Below are positions 16,831-25,231 of a stretch of DNA of 57,179 bases, in pieces. The notes under the pieces were generated by a model. It had not been told where the DNA came from. It saw only the letters and a program-made list of their open reading frames with translations, and searched no databases. The DNA lies in assembly GCA_035063885.1 (NCBI GenBank), contig JAPSFM010000024.1:1-57179 (forward strand), in the 5' to 3' direction. Both the position numbers and the translations under genes were made by a program. The DNA is from CAADGY01 sp900696665. Its GTDB lineage: Bacteria > Acidobacteriota > Terriglobia > Bryobacterales > Bryobacteraceae. How positions within the stretch are numbered: the first letter of the stretch is position 1; each line of letters opens with the position of its first letter.

Positions 16831-18084
16831 ATGCGATCCTATAACAACATTCCCGTTCCGGATGGCGGAGCGCCGATACAGGTTCAAGGTGGAAAGCTCG
16901 TCATTCCGGATAATCCCGTTATTCCTTTCGTCGAAGGTGACGGCACCGGCCGGGATATCTGGCGCGCGTCACGGAAGGTGTTCGATGCCGCGGTGGAGCA
17001 TGCCTATTCGGGCAAGCGCCGCGTTCACTGGTATGAGGTCTTCGCGGGCGAAAAGGCGTTCAACCAGTTCAACAACTGGCTTCCGCAGGATACCCTGGAT
17101 GCGATCCAGCATTTCCACATCGCCATAAAGGGTCCGCTGACCACGCCCGTTGGAGGAGGAATCCGCAGCATCAATGTTGCCTTGCGTCAATTAATGAACC
17201 TGTATGTTTGCATGCGGCCGGTCCGGTACTATCCGGGTGTTCCTTCCCCGATGAAGAGCCCGGAAAGGCTGGATGTCGTCATCTTTCGCGAGAACACGGA
17301 AGATGTCTACGCGGGTATCGAGTGGCGCGAAGGTACGGACGAAGCGCACCGGGTTATCGGATTTCTGAATACCCAGATGGGCGCCAAGATCCGGACGGAT
17401 TCCGGGATCGGCATTAAGCCCATCAGCGTCACGGGATCGAAGCGGCTTATCCGGAGAGCCATCCGCTACGCCATCGAGAACGGCCGGCGTAGTGTCACAC
17501 TGGTCCACAAAGGCAACATCATGAAGTTCACCGAAGGCGCCTTTCGCGATTGGGGCTATGAACTCGTGAAAGAAGAGTTCAGCGATACGTGTATCACCGA
17601 GGCGGACCTGGGCAGCTCAGCTCCGAACGGCAAGATCGTGGTGAAAGACCGGATCGCCGACTCGATGTTCCAGCAGGTACTGCTCAGGCCGGACGAATAC
17701 GATGTAATCGCCACTCCGAATCTGAACGGCGACTATCTGTCGGACGCTTGCGCCGCGCAGGTCGGCGGCCTGGGGATGGCGCCCGGCGGCAATATCGGCG
17801 ACGAGCACGCGGTGTTCGAGGCCACGCATGGAACAGCACCCAAATATGCGGATCAGGATGTTATCAACCCGTCCAGCCTGATTCTTTCCGGTTCCATGAT
17901 GTTCCGTTTCATGGGTTGGCGCGAAGCTTCGGACCTGATCGAAAAAGGAATCACCGGCACCATTCGCGAAAAGCGTGTAACCTACGATCTGCATCGCCTG
18001 ATGGAAGGCGCGGTGAAGGTTAAGACCAGTGAGTTTGCGGACGCCATTATCGAAAACATGAGCGGCCGCTCTGCCGCCGCCTGA
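16831..18084 (+). CDS. icd: Isocitrate dehydrogenase, NADP-type
   Basis: A 417-residue TCA-cycle enzyme that converts isocitrate to 2-oxoglutarate. The protein follows the E. coli-type homodimeric family: IPFVEGDGTGRDIW, the substrate-binding VGGGIRSINVALRQ containing the regulatory serine position, ENTEDVYAGIEW, NLNGDYLSDACAAQVGGLGM and the cofactor loop HGTAPKYADQDVINP. The Lys-Tyr pair in the last motif is what NADP-dependent enzymes use to hold the 2'-phosphate. Length is normal. The gene ends 11 bp from a convergent gene, with no obvious terminator hairpin between them. Confidence 0.96.
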   Translation: MRSYNNIPVPDGGAPIQVQGGKLVIPDNPVIPFVEGDGTGRDIWRASRKVFDAAVEHAYSGKRRVHWYEVFAGEKAFNQFNNWLPQDTLDAIQHFHIAIKGPLTTPVGGGIRSINVALRQLMNLYVCMRPVRYYPGVPSPMKSPERLDVVIFRENTEDVYAGIEWREGTDEAHRVIGFLNTQMGAKIRTDSGIGIKPISVTGSKRLIRRAIRYAIENGRRSVTLVHKGNIMKFTEGAFRDWGYELVKEEFSDTCITEADLGSSAPNGKIVVKDRIADSMFQQVLLRPDEYDVIATPNLNGDYLSDACAAQVGGLGMAPGGNIGDEHAVFEATHGTAPKYADQDVINPSSLILSGSMMFRFMGWREASDLIEKGITGTIREKRVTYDLHRLMEGAVKVKTSEFADAIIENMSGRSAAA

Positions 18085-18095
18085 CCGTCTTCAGA

Positions 18096-19139
18096 TCAAT
18101 AGGTGGAGTCTGCGCAGCTTCTGAGATCGACGTGATTGGTACGCCCCGCGTCTATCCGGGGCTTGATCACGGCTACGCCGATGCGCCGCATATCGGCGGT
18201 GAGTTGATGGAACATGTCCTCCCCACGGTAGCTGCCGACGATGGCGCCGCCGGAGCCGGCAAAGTTCGCGGAGGCGCCCGCACGCCTGGCCGTTTCTACC
18301 ATTTCCAGATTTCCCGGGCTTATGCGGTACAACGTGGCTCGCAGATCGAAATTCCGGTTGATTAACTCGTCCAACAGACGGTAGTCGCGATTGAGAATCG
18401 CCGTCCTGCCTCGCTCGGCGATGGATGCCCATTCCTGCATCGCGCCGACTACTTCGGGGTCACCCCGCCGCCAGCGCTCCCGCACGTCGTTGTGAAAAAC
18501 TTCGGTTCCCTCACTCAAAGACGTACGATAGGCCACATACATATCCGGGAGACAGGCGGGATCCAGTTTCTCGTAATTGCCGTGGCCCTGCCGCTCCATG
18601 AGGTCGCGCGAAAAATCCATATATACAAGGCCTTCGTACACTTGAATGACCCGGTCCTGCAATCCGGCGGGAACCCCTAATTCCCTGGTTTCCGTTTCCA
18701 GTATCAGCTTGGCCTGCATGGGCGGGGGAATGACAATCCCGTAATACTGCATAATCGCCCGAAGGGCCGCCGTGATGATGGAACTGGATCCTCCCAAGCC
18801 AAGGCGCAGCGGAATGTTCGTCTCATACTCGAGAGTGAAATTCCGGTCCTCGATCTCGATGCTCTGCTCCGCGCAGTAATCAAGGAATCTGACCAGCAAC
18901 GCCTGGATGATCCGGATGCCTCCGTAGTAACCTCTCCAGCGGGTAGTCTTATAGAGGTCCTCCAGGTTCTCAAATACGGGCATATCAGCCTTGGAGGGCC
19001 GTATCTCGAGCCGGGCGCTCGGGTACAACAGTACTCTTGCCCGGAAGTTACGAACAAGAAAAGAGATCGTCTTTCCGAAATATCCATCGCTCGGATTGCC
19101 CAGTAGACCCGCGCGGGCGTAGGCGTAGCATTCGATCAT
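18096..19139 (-). CDS. GHMP-family sugar kinase, closest by eye to plant glucuronokinase
   Basis: A 347-residue GHMP kinase. The N-terminus has ARAGLLGNPSDGYFGKTISF, the central phosphate loop is LRLGLGGSSSIITAALRA and the last motif is ANFAGSGGAIVG. Several stretches recall what I remember of the plant glucuronokinase family: GNPSD.Y.G.TIS, YYGGIRIIQA, 'NFTLEYETNIP', 'AGLQDRVIQVYEGLVYMDFS', 'GRTAILNRDY' and 'NFDLR'. By that likeness it would phosphorylate glucuronate (or a related uronic acid or sugar) at C1, feeding UDP-sugar synthesis for envelope polysaccharide. No pyrophosphorylase partner lies nearby. The match is from memory, so the substrate is less certain than the fold. Confidence 0.75.
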   Translation of the reverse strand: MIECYAYARAGLLGNPSDGYFGKTISFLVRNFRARVLLYPSARLEIRPSKADMPVFENLEDLYKTTRWRGYYGGIRIIQALLVRFLDYCAEQSIEIEDRNFTLEYETNIPLRLGLGGSSSIITAALRAIMQYYGIVIPPPMQAKLILETETRELGVPAGLQDRVIQVYEGLVYMDFSRDLMERQGHGNYEKLDPACLPDMYVAYRTSLSEGTEVFHNDVRERWRRGDPEVVGAMQEWASIAERGRTAILNRDYRLLDELINRNFDLRATLYRISPGNLEMVETARRAGASANFAGSGGAIVGSYRGEDMFHQLTADMRRIGVAVIKPRIDAGRTNHVDLRSCADSTY

Positions 19140-19191
19140 GCGAGATTCCGATTATCCTCTGGCATACTTATAGCATGCTGTGGCGGCTTAC

Positions 19192-19644
19192 ATGATCATG
19201 GTGCTTCAGCGTGCCGGCCGCTCTCATGTTCAAGTGGGGGCGAGCACCGCCGGGTCGATCGAATCCGGACTTGTCGTGCTGCTCGGAGTCGCAAAAGGGG
19301 ATACCCGGAAGGATGCGGATTACCTAGTGGAAAAGGCGCTTTCTCTCCGGATTTTTCCAGATGAAACCGGAAAAATGAACAAGAATATCCAGCAGGCTGG
19401 CGGCAGTCTGTTGGTGGTCTCGCAGTTCACTCTTCTGGGGGACTGCCGGAAGGGGCGGCGTCCCAGTTTCGACCGTGCTGCCGATCCTCAACTGGCTAAA
19501 GAACTTTACGAATACTTTGTAAGTGCCGCACGCGCCAGCGGAATCCGGGTTGAAACGGGAATTTTTCAGGCTTTTATGAGCCTGAGTCTTACGAACGAAG
19601 GACCGGTGACCATTATTTGCGAATCTCATGGAAACAATAAATGA
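19192..19644 (+). CDS. dtd: D-aminoacyl-tRNA deacylase
   Basis: A 150-residue proofreading enzyme that hydrolyses D-amino acids mischarged on tRNA. The two invariant active-site motifs are present: SQFTLLGDCRKGRRPSF (usual 'SQFTLyadt.kGrRPsF') and NEGPVTI near the C-terminus (the Gly-cisPro motif). The ATG at 19192 gives MIMVLQRAGRSHVQV, which aligns with the family start 'MraVvQRV..a.V.V'. The open frame runs upstream to a GTG at 19180, but that would add residues the family lacks. It is divergent from the GHMP kinase and precedes a small basic protein. Confidence 0.93.
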   Translation: MIMVLQRAGRSHVQVGASTAGSIESGLVVLLGVAKGDTRKDADYLVEKALSLRIFPDETGKMNKNIQQAGGSLLVVSQFTLLGDCRKGRRPSFDRAADPQLAKELYEYFVSAARASGIRVETGIFQAFMSLSLTNEGPVTIICESHGNNK

Positions 19645-19675
19645 ATAGTATGTTATGGTTTTAGTGGGAGCTTAC

Positions 19676-20011
19676 ATGGCAAGAAAGTCTTCCGTGAACG
19701 ACATATTTCTCCTCGAAGCCGCTCTGGAAGGACTTGAATTACAGCGCAAGCGCATCGATGAACAAATCACGCATGTGCGCTCGTTGTTAGGCAAACGCCC
19801 GGGCGCCAAGAGCAGCGTGTCGCAGGTCTCTGTGAGTGCGGGGCACAAGCGCAAACTCAGTCCGGCTGCCAGACGCAGGATCGCGGTTGCACAAAAGAAA
19901 CGGTGGGCGGAATACCGCAAGAACGCAGCGCCGGACTCTTCGAGAAAATCGCGTGTGCGCCCGGATCACAAGGCCGTTAGCACTATAAAAAAGGCCTCCG
20001 AAGCAGCCTGA
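19676..20011 (+). CDS. Small basic protein with a lysine/arginine-rich tail
   Basis: A 111-residue protein. The start is the ATG at 19676, chosen for TGGGAG at 19665-19670, rather than the ATG at 19655 in the same frame. The first half contains a short amphipathic coiled coil (ALEGLELQRKRIDEQITHVR). The second half is very basic and contains LSPAARRRIAVAQKKRWAEY, a motif I associate with small nucleic-acid-binding or histone-like proteins in acidobacteria and some other soil bacteria. It lies 31 bp after dtd and may share its transcript. Binding to DNA or RNA is inference from charge. No named family is claimed. Confidence 0.65.
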   Translation: MARKSSVNDIFLLEAALEGLELQRKRIDEQITHVRSLLGKRPGAKSSVSQVSVSAGHKRKLSPAARRRIAVAQKKRWAEYRKNAAPDSSRKSRVRPDHKAVSTIKKASEAA

Positions 20012-20030
20012 GGCAAGCGGTGCCCTGCGC

Positions 20031-20729
20031 TCAGTCCGAGCTTGCGTCCCAGTGGAAACGCCGCACGATATCCGCAAGAGTACCGGTCGCGATTATTCGG
20101 CCTTTCTCAAAAAAAACCGCTCGGGCGCCCATCCGGGAGGCAAAGCCAATATCGTGAGTAACCACTATCTTCGGCTGTGGTAAGCCCGTTATCAACCGGA
20201 GTAATTCGCGCTGGCCCGGCGGGTCAAGACAGGTGGTCGGCTCGTCGAGAACGAGTATCTCCGGCTCCATCGCAAGTACGCCCGCTAGCGCGACTCTCTT
20301 CTTTTCACCCGCGCTGAGATGGTAGGGCGCCTTGTCAGAGACGTGTGCCGTGCCGGTTTGCTGGAGGGCTTTGCCGGCCCTTGTAATCGCCTCGTCCCGG
20401 CTGAGTCCGGCATTCATCGGACCGAACGCGACATCTTCCAACACCGTCGGCATAAATAACTGCTCGTCAGAGTCCTGAAACAGCAGGCCGATCTTCTGGC
20501 GGATAAGAGGCAGATTTTTCTTTTCCACGGGAATGCCGCAGACGCGGATGGATCCTTCGCCGGAAAGGAGTCCGTTCAGGTGAAGGATAAACGTTGTTTT
20601 TCCGGATCCGTTCGCCCCTAATAACGCCACCGTTTCGCCGGAATACAGGTCAAAATCGACACCATCCAGAGCCACGGTGCCGTCGGAGTAGCGAAAGCGC
20701 AGGTTCCGGACCTCGATAACGGTCTTCAT
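20031..20729 (-). CDS. cbiO: ECF transporter ATPase for nickel/cobalt (CbiO-type)
   Basis: A 232-residue ABC ATPase with Walker A LLGANGSGKTT, Q-loop GLLFQDSDEQLFMPTV (the 'FQ.pddQlF..tV..DvaFGP' stretch is characteristic of ECF ATPases), signature LSAGEKKRVALAG, Walker B EILVLDEPTT and switch THD. The ATG at 20729 overlaps the cbiQ stop as ATGA and gives MKTVIEVRNLRFRY, a normal start. A longer reading of the same frame up to 21200 only crosses cbiQ in another frame. It energises metal uptake with CbiQ and CbiM. Confidence 0.92.
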   Translation of the reverse strand: MKTVIEVRNLRFRYSDGTVALDGVDFDLYSGETVALLGANGSGKTTFILHLNGLLSGEGSIRVCGIPVEKKNLPLIRQKIGLLFQDSDEQLFMPTVLEDVAFGPMNAGLSRDEAITRAGKALQQTGTAHVSDKAPYHLSAGEKKRVALAGVLAMEPEILVLDEPTTCLDPPGQRELLRLITGLPQPKIVVTHDIGFASRMGARAVFFEKGRIIATGTLADIVRRFHWDASSD

Positions 20730-21454
20730 CAAGCGGCGCCCCTGAGGGCCAGTCCCGTAGCGGCAGCGGCAATGAGAGCAGCAAGAAGAAATCCGAAATC
20801 GGCCCACTCGAACCGTTGAGTCCGGATGGCCGGCAGCCTGCCCCGAAAACCTCTGGCAAGCATCGCGTTGTGAATGCCTTCGGCCCGTATGTAGGATTTC
20901 GAGAAGAGGACCGCGAGGGCGCCGGCTGCCGCTTGGAAACGCCTGCGAGTTCCGCTGTTCCCGCTGCCGGACCGGCAGCGGGCCGCCTGAAGCATGTGTT
21001 GTACTTGCTCGGATATCACGAACAGATATCGGTAGAGGAATTGGACGACGAGCGTCACCACTCTTGGGGCGCCGAGTTTTTCGGCGCCCGAGAGAAGTTC
21101 GGTCAACGGCGTTGTGGCAATCAGCAACAGCACTATCGAGGCCGAGAGATAGCTCTTCACTACCACGCTCGCAGCGCGCGCCGGGTCTCCTGAAACCCAA
21201 CTGACCAGCGCCATCGCGATGGAAAAGGGAAGCACCACACCGGCGCGAGTGGCGGCCTGGAATAGCGGCAGCCTGGCTGCCAGAAAACCCGCGGCCACAA
21301 TGGCGCCGTAGGCAGCCAGCATGGGAAGCACTCCCGCATCTGTCGTCGCTATGGAGACTAGCAGTGCAAGCGCCGCCAGGATTTTGGCTCGTGCATCACG
21401 CCGGTGCAGCGGGCTGGTGCGCCTGCTCCAGCGGTCGAGCACGACGTGATGCAA
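20729..21454 (-). CDS. cbiQ: ECF transporter transmembrane T component (CbiQ-type)
   Basis: A 241-residue membrane protein with about six hydrophobic segments. The C-terminal cytoplasmic part carries IHNAMLARGFRGRLP. The 'A.xxRGf.G' element is the Ala-Arg-Gly coupling motif through which T components contact the ATPase grooves. The start is MHHVVLDRWSRRTSPLHRRD, where CbiQ proteins typically read 'd.y....s.lh.ldpr.Kl'. It lies between cbiM and cbiO in the standard order for nickel/cobalt ECF systems, 1 bp after cbiM. Confidence 0.9.
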   Translation of the reverse strand: MHHVVLDRWSRRTSPLHRRDARAKILAALALLVSIATTDAGVLPMLAAYGAIVAAGFLAARLPLFQAATRAGVVLPFSIAMALVSWVSGDPARAASVVVKSYLSASIVLLLIATTPLTELLSGAEKLGAPRVVTLVVQFLYRYLFVISEQVQHMLQAARCRSGSGNSGTRRRFQAAAGALAVLFSKSYIRAEGIHNAMLARGFRGRLPAIRTQRFEWADFGFLLAALIAAAATGLALRGAA

Positions 21455-21455
21455 T

Positions 21456-22364
21456 TCACGCGCTCCCGCGCCTGGAAATCATGCGTCCGCAGAGGATGCA
21501 GACGCCGAAGATCAGCATCAATCCTGCCATTCCGGCCGCGGCCTTGCGCAACCAATCCGAATTCAGAAAGTTGGCTTCGTAATCCGCCAGAGGCGTCGAG
21601 AAGAGAACGGTGGCTTTGTCCGCCAGTCCAATCTGCTCGGCGAGACTCTCCAGGCCATCGGGAGCGGCCGACGCAACCACGACACCCACCACTGCTAACA
21701 GTACGGCGGCCGAGGCGAGCAAACCCATACCCAGCCGGCCATCGGACATCGGCTTGTGAATCCAGTTGGGATTGAGTTTTTCCAGCGCCCCCATCACTGC
21801 TACCGTGATCAGACCTTCGAGCAGCGCGCTGATGAGGAACAGGCCCGCCGAGATTGCGAGAACACCTGTCCGCATCGGAATGCCCGAAATCAGAAGTTGA
21901 GACAGTGTCAGCGCGGCGCTGACCAGCACCGAGAGGACGCCGCCGGCAAAGAACGAGAACTTGCGGAGGCGGCCCGCGCCCCAGAAATGATAGGGCAGAT
22001 AGCCCGCCAGAACTCCTAACACCGCCATATTGAGAACATTGGCGCCCAGACTCAGCACGCCTCCGTCTTGAAACACCAGCGCCTGCACGGCCAGAATCGC
22101 CGTCATTACCACCGTGGCGGCGGCCGGCCCCAGAGTGCACGCAAGCAGCGCTCCTCCTACCAGGTGCCCGCTGGTGCCCGCACCAACCGGAAAATTGATC
22201 ATTTGCGCCGCGAAAACAAAAGCGCCCATTACCCCAAGCAGCGGAATCCGCGAATCATCCAGTTGGCTGTGCGCGCGGCGCGCCAACACCCCTACCGCGG
22301 GTACGCTGATGGCATTCATCGTGAGCCACACGGGAGTTGACAGGAATCCGTCCGGTATGTGCAT
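21456..22364 (-). CDS. cbiM: Nickel/cobalt ECF substrate-binding membrane protein CbiM with PDGLE (CbiN-like) domain
   Basis: A 302-residue protein. The start at 22364 gives MHIPDGFLS. In this family the free N-terminal amine of Met1 and the side chain of His2 coordinate the metal, which makes this start compelling although the frame runs further upstream. About seven membrane segments follow, with the conserved FPVGAGTSGHLVGGALL. The C-terminal part contains APDGLESLAEQIG and a final membrane helix, the PDGLE domain that replaces a separate CbiN/NikN. The metal, Ni or Co, cannot be decided from sequence. No cobalamin riboswitch fits in the 70 bp before the start. Confidence 0.92.
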   Translation of the reverse strand: MHIPDGFLSTPVWLTMNAISVPAVGVLARRAHSQLDDSRIPLLGVMGAFVFAAQMINFPVGAGTSGHLVGGALLACTLGPAAATVVMTAILAVQALVFQDGGVLSLGANVLNMAVLGVLAGYLPYHFWGAGRLRKFSFFAGGVLSVLVSAALTLSQLLISGIPMRTGVLAISAGLFLISALLEGLITVAVMGALEKLNPNWIHKPMSDGRLGMGLLASAAVLLAVVGVVVASAAPDGLESLAEQIGLADKATVLFSTPLADYEANFLNSDWLRKAAAGMAGLMLIFGVCILCGRMISRRGSA

Positions 22365-22434
22365 CTGATTGACTCTACAGTAGCACGGAATGTCTATTCG
22401 TGCCACGGCGGAACCGCATGCTAGCGTATCTCTT

Positions 22435-22740
22435 ATGGCTCTTGTGAGGGTGGGTCCGCCTGCCGCGCTTCCACCCGGTTCGATGCTACAGGTGGATACA
22501 GACTGCGGCGTGTACACCGTCTGCAACATCGATGGCGAACTCCACGCCGTGGACGGTATCTGCCCGCATCGCGGCGGGCCGCTTGCTCATGGTGCCCTGC
22601 ATGGGACCACGATCGTTTGTCCGTGGCATGCCTGGGAGTTTGACTGCCGCAGCGGAGAATATGATTTGGATCCAGCTATCCGGTTGAAGAAGCACTCCGT
22701 CACGATCAAGGACGGTATCATTTTTGTGGACTTGCCCTGA
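22435..22740 (+). CDS. Rieske-type [2Fe-2S] ferredoxin
   Basis: A 101-residue soluble protein with both Rieske ligand pairs: CPHRGGPLAHG and CPWHAWEFDCRSGE, the 'C.H...C..H' pattern that binds a [2Fe-2S] cluster with two Cys and two His. Size and the final strand (KDGIIFVDLP) match the small NirD/BphF-like ferredoxins that feed electrons to oxygenases or reductases. I chose the ATG at 22435, since the frame upstream overlaps the divergent cbiM promoter region. It abuts mutM with no gap (TGA then GTG), so the two are co-transcribed. The electron partner is unknown. Confidence 0.87.
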   Translation: MALVRVGPPAALPPGSMLQVDTDCGVYTVCNIDGELHAVDGICPHRGGPLAHGALHGTTIVCPWHAWEFDCRSGEYDLDPAIRLKKHSVTIKDGIIFVDLP

Positions 22741-23532
22741 GTGCCGGAACTGCCCGAAATCGAAACCATCGTCCGTGAGCTCACGCCCGCCCTGGCAGGC
22801 CGCCTCATTCATGACGTCGAATTTCTTTCGCGTTTGGTCTTGCTGGATTCCGCCCAAGCCGCTATCGACTTCCTACGCGGCCGCCGCATGGCCAGCCTGA
22901 TACGGCGGGGTAAGTTCATCGTCTGCCGCCTGGACCGGGGTTTTCTCACTTTTCACCTGGGGATGACGGGCAAGCTGCTGCTGGCTTCGGGTAAGGGTCC
23001 CTATACACGCGCGGTCTTCGCGCTCGATTCGGGAAATCTCCGGTTCGATGACATACGCCAGTTCGGGCGTATCGAATGGGGAGAGTGCGTGCCGGCACGT
23101 GTCGAGCGCCTGGGTGCGGATCCCCTTTCGATCTCCGCCTCCGAGTTCATACGGCAAATCCGGCGGCACAGCGGGCACATCAAGCCACTGCTGCTGAATC
23201 AGACCTTCCTGGCTGGACTCGGCAACATCTACACCGACGAAGTGCTGCACAAGGCAGGCATTCATCCGCGCACGCGGGCAATGCGATTGGGGCGGGAGCG
23301 CTGCGTCCGGCTGCATCGCGCTATTGTGGAGGTGCTATCTCTGGCGATCGAACACCGCGGATCGTCCATCTCAGACTACGTGGATGCGTCCGGCCGGCAG
23401 GGGAGCTTCCAGTTGCTTCACCAGGTGTATGGCAAGCCCGGTCAGCCATGCCCGCGCTGCGGCACACCCATCCGGCGCATCGTAATCGCACAGCGGGGCA
23501 CCTGCTTTTGTCCTGCCTGCCAGAAGTACTAG
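22741..23532 (+). CDS. mutM: Formamidopyrimidine-DNA glycosylase
   Basis: A 263-residue base-excision repair enzyme that removes 8-oxoguanine and related lesions and cleaves the abasic site. After removal of Met the protein starts PELPEIETIVREL, which supplies the catalytic proline amine and glutamate. The conserved lysine of the beta-loop is in RRGKFIVC, the intercalation/helix region is FHLGMTGKLL, and the C-terminal zinc finger is CPRCGTPIRRIV followed by CFCPACQK. Start is GTG directly after the Rieske stop. Its last four bases overlap the end of the convergent folP gene. Confidence 0.95.
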   Translation: MPELPEIETIVRELTPALAGRLIHDVEFLSRLVLLDSAQAAIDFLRGRRMASLIRRGKFIVCRLDRGFLTFHLGMTGKLLLASGKGPYTRAVFALDSGNLRFDDIRQFGRIEWGECVPARVERLGADPLSISASEFIRQIRRHSGHIKPLLLNQTFLAGLGNIYTDEVLHKAGIHPRTRAMRLGRERCVRLHRAIVEVLSLAIEHRGSSISDYVDASGRQGSFQLLHQVYGKPGQPCPRCGTPIRRIVIAQRGTCFCPACQKY

Positions 23533-24374
23533 CCTGAGTATTCCAGGACCGCGTCCGCTACACGCGCGACCACGGCCATTTCCGCCACATCGTGCACGCG
23601 TACCAGGTGAGCGCCGTTCAGAATGGCCGCGGTCACCGCGGCCGCGGTTGCATAGGTGGTGCCCTGTTCCGTCTTTTGAGCCAGGAATGATTTCCTGGAT
23701 GGCGCCACCAGCAGCGGCAAGTCGTAGCGGGCCAGGACATGAAGTTGCGCGAGGATCTCAGCATTCTGCTCCTTGCGCTTGCCGAAGCCCAGGCCGGGGT
23801 CGATCACTATTCGCGCCCGGTCCATTCCGGCCAGCCTCGCGCGGCTTACGGTGGCTTCCAGTTCCATCGCAATGGTCCCCATTACGTCTTTCAATGGAGC
23901 CAGTTTTTCCCAGGTATCGGGTGTGCCCCGCATGTGGTTGAGAATCAGCCCTGCGTCCCGATTCATGACCACCTTCGCCAGGTGTGGATCGAAGGTGAGA
24001 CCGGTCGGGTCGTTGATGATCTCCGCCCCAAGTTCGAGCGCCTTTTCGGCTACCGCGGCCTTATACGTATCAACGGAGATCGGAATTCCCAGTTTGTCGC
24101 GAAGCCGCTTCAAAACCGGCACAAGCCGGCCCATCTCCTCTGATGCGGAAATCCGCGCGGATCCGGGACGAGTCGACTCCGCGCCGATGTCGATGATATC
24201 CGCCCCTTGTTCTTCAATCTGGATGGCGCGCGCGAAGGCGCGATCGGGATCTGCGTACCGCCCACCATCGGAGAACGAGTCGGGCGTCACGTTCAGGATC
24301 CCAACGATCAGAGTCCTGTCGCCCAATTGGATTTCACGGTTTTTGAGCTTCCAGGAGTACCGTTTGCGTGTCAT
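23529..24374 (-). CDS. folP: Dihydropteroate synthase
   Basis: A 281-residue folate-pathway enzyme that joins p-aminobenzoate to the pterin pyrophosphate, the target of sulfonamides. Motifs are ILNVTPDSFSDGG, DIIDIGAESTRPGS, ISVDTYKAAVAEKAL, the Asn-His region 'LILNHMRGTP', IVIDPGLGFGKRKEQN and the late SRKSFL and VHDVAEM. All key residues of loops 1, 2 and the phosphate pocket appear intact and length is normal. It lies 16 bp downstream of the GNAT gene start-to-stop run and probably belongs to the tyrS-GNAT-folP transcript. Confidence 0.95.
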   Translation of the reverse strand: MTRKRYSWKLKNREIQLGDRTLIVGILNVTPDSFSDGGRYADPDRAFARAIQIEEQGADIIDIGAESTRPGSARISASEEMGRLVPVLKRLRDKLGIPISVDTYKAAVAEKALELGAEIINDPTGLTFDPHLAKVVMNRDAGLILNHMRGTPDTWEKLAPLKDVMGTIAMELEATVSRARLAGMDRARIVIDPGLGFGKRKEQNAEILAQLHVLARYDLPLLVAPSRKSFLAQKTEQGTTYATAAAVTAAILNGAHLVRVHDVAEMAVVARVADAVLEYSG

Positions 24375-24390
24375 AGTAAGACGCCCGTTC

Positions 24391-25209
24391 TTAACCGTAT
24401 TCGAAACCCGCTATGGCATAGACATACTGATCGTTGTTGCCGAGCGGCGAGGCGCTGCCGCGGCCCTTCAACGTCATACGCGTAAGCCGGCGCCGGCATT
24501 CAAATCCCGCGGCCGAAGCGAGCCGGACCGCCACGCTGTTGCCTGGAAGAAGATCCCAGAAAATATCCTGGCCGCCGTGCGCGGAGAGGAAACCGTCGAA
24601 CAACCTCCGTCCCTCCTCTTCTTGCCGGGCGACGCAGGGTCCGAAATAGAGCGCCTTCTCTCCCGGACGCCACATCGCGTAACCGTTCGTGCCAGCCACA
24701 CAGCCATAGGGGGAAAGTTTCGCCAGGAGTTCTGAACGATCCGTTCCGAATGCGGCGCCGTCCAGATCGAGCGGCAGTACTGTATCGCCGTGCAAACGGG
24801 CGGAGGTGCCCTCCGTCCCGCCCCGCCACCAGCGCTCCACCAGGCACTCGTCTTCAAATCCGAAGCTCGAATAGAGCGGACGTCCCATGTCGGTTGCATC
24901 CAGTTTGATCCAGGCCACATCGCGCCCCGCCAGATACTCGAGCGCCCGCTTCATCAGGCGCCGTGCATAGCCGCGCCCACGATAGTCCGGGTCGGTCAGC
25001 ACCATGCCGATCCAGGCCAGCTCTTTGCCGTAGCAGATCGCGGTCGCGGTGGCCACAAGCCTTCCTTCGGTGCGAATGCCGAAACAACCATCGGGCGCGA
25101 TGGAAATCACCCGGCGCCAGTCGTCTTCCGTCTGGTTCCATCCGGCAACACGGCTCAGGTGCATCGCTTCCGATGTATCGGTTGGCTGCAAATAGCGTAT
25201 GTCGCTCAT
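24391..25209 (-). CDS. GNAT acetyltransferase with C-terminal Acetyltransf_18-like domain
   Basis: A 272-residue protein. The N-terminal half is a GNAT fold: the acetyl-CoA loop is RGRGYARRLMKRALEYL, preceded by WIGMVLTDPDYRG. The C-terminal half ends with LTRMTLKGRG and QYVYAIAGFEYG. That ending resembles the YitH-like two-domain acetyltransferases, in which the second domain closes with 'ya.aGfElG'. I used the ATG at 25209 (MSDIRYLQPTDTSEAM); the frame runs to 25266 but has no better start. The substrate is unknown. It follows tyrS by 22 bp. Confidence 0.8.
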   Translation of the reverse strand: MSDIRYLQPTDTSEAMHLSRVAGWNQTEDDWRRVISIAPDGCFGIRTEGRLVATATAICYGKELAWIGMVLTDPDYRGRGYARRLMKRALEYLAGRDVAWIKLDATDMGRPLYSSFGFEDECLVERWWRGGTEGTSARLHGDTVLPLDLDGAAFGTDRSELLAKLSPYGCVAGTNGYAMWRPGEKALYFGPCVARQEEEGRRLFDGFLSAHGGQDIFWDLLPGNSVAVRLASAAGFECRRRLTRMTLKGRGSASPLGNNDQYVYAIAGFEYG

Positions 25210-25231
25210 GGTTCCCCGGTGAAGAAAGGCG

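Noticed and set aside
20031..21200. A 389-residue reading of the CbiO frame
   Set aside because: The first 157 residues overlap cbiQ in another frame and match nothing; the ATG at 20729 is the natural start.
22365..22434. Cobalamin riboswitch or NikR site between cbiM and the Rieske gene
   Set aside because: The gap is only 70 bp, too short for the aptamer, and no GTATGA-type palindrome is visible.
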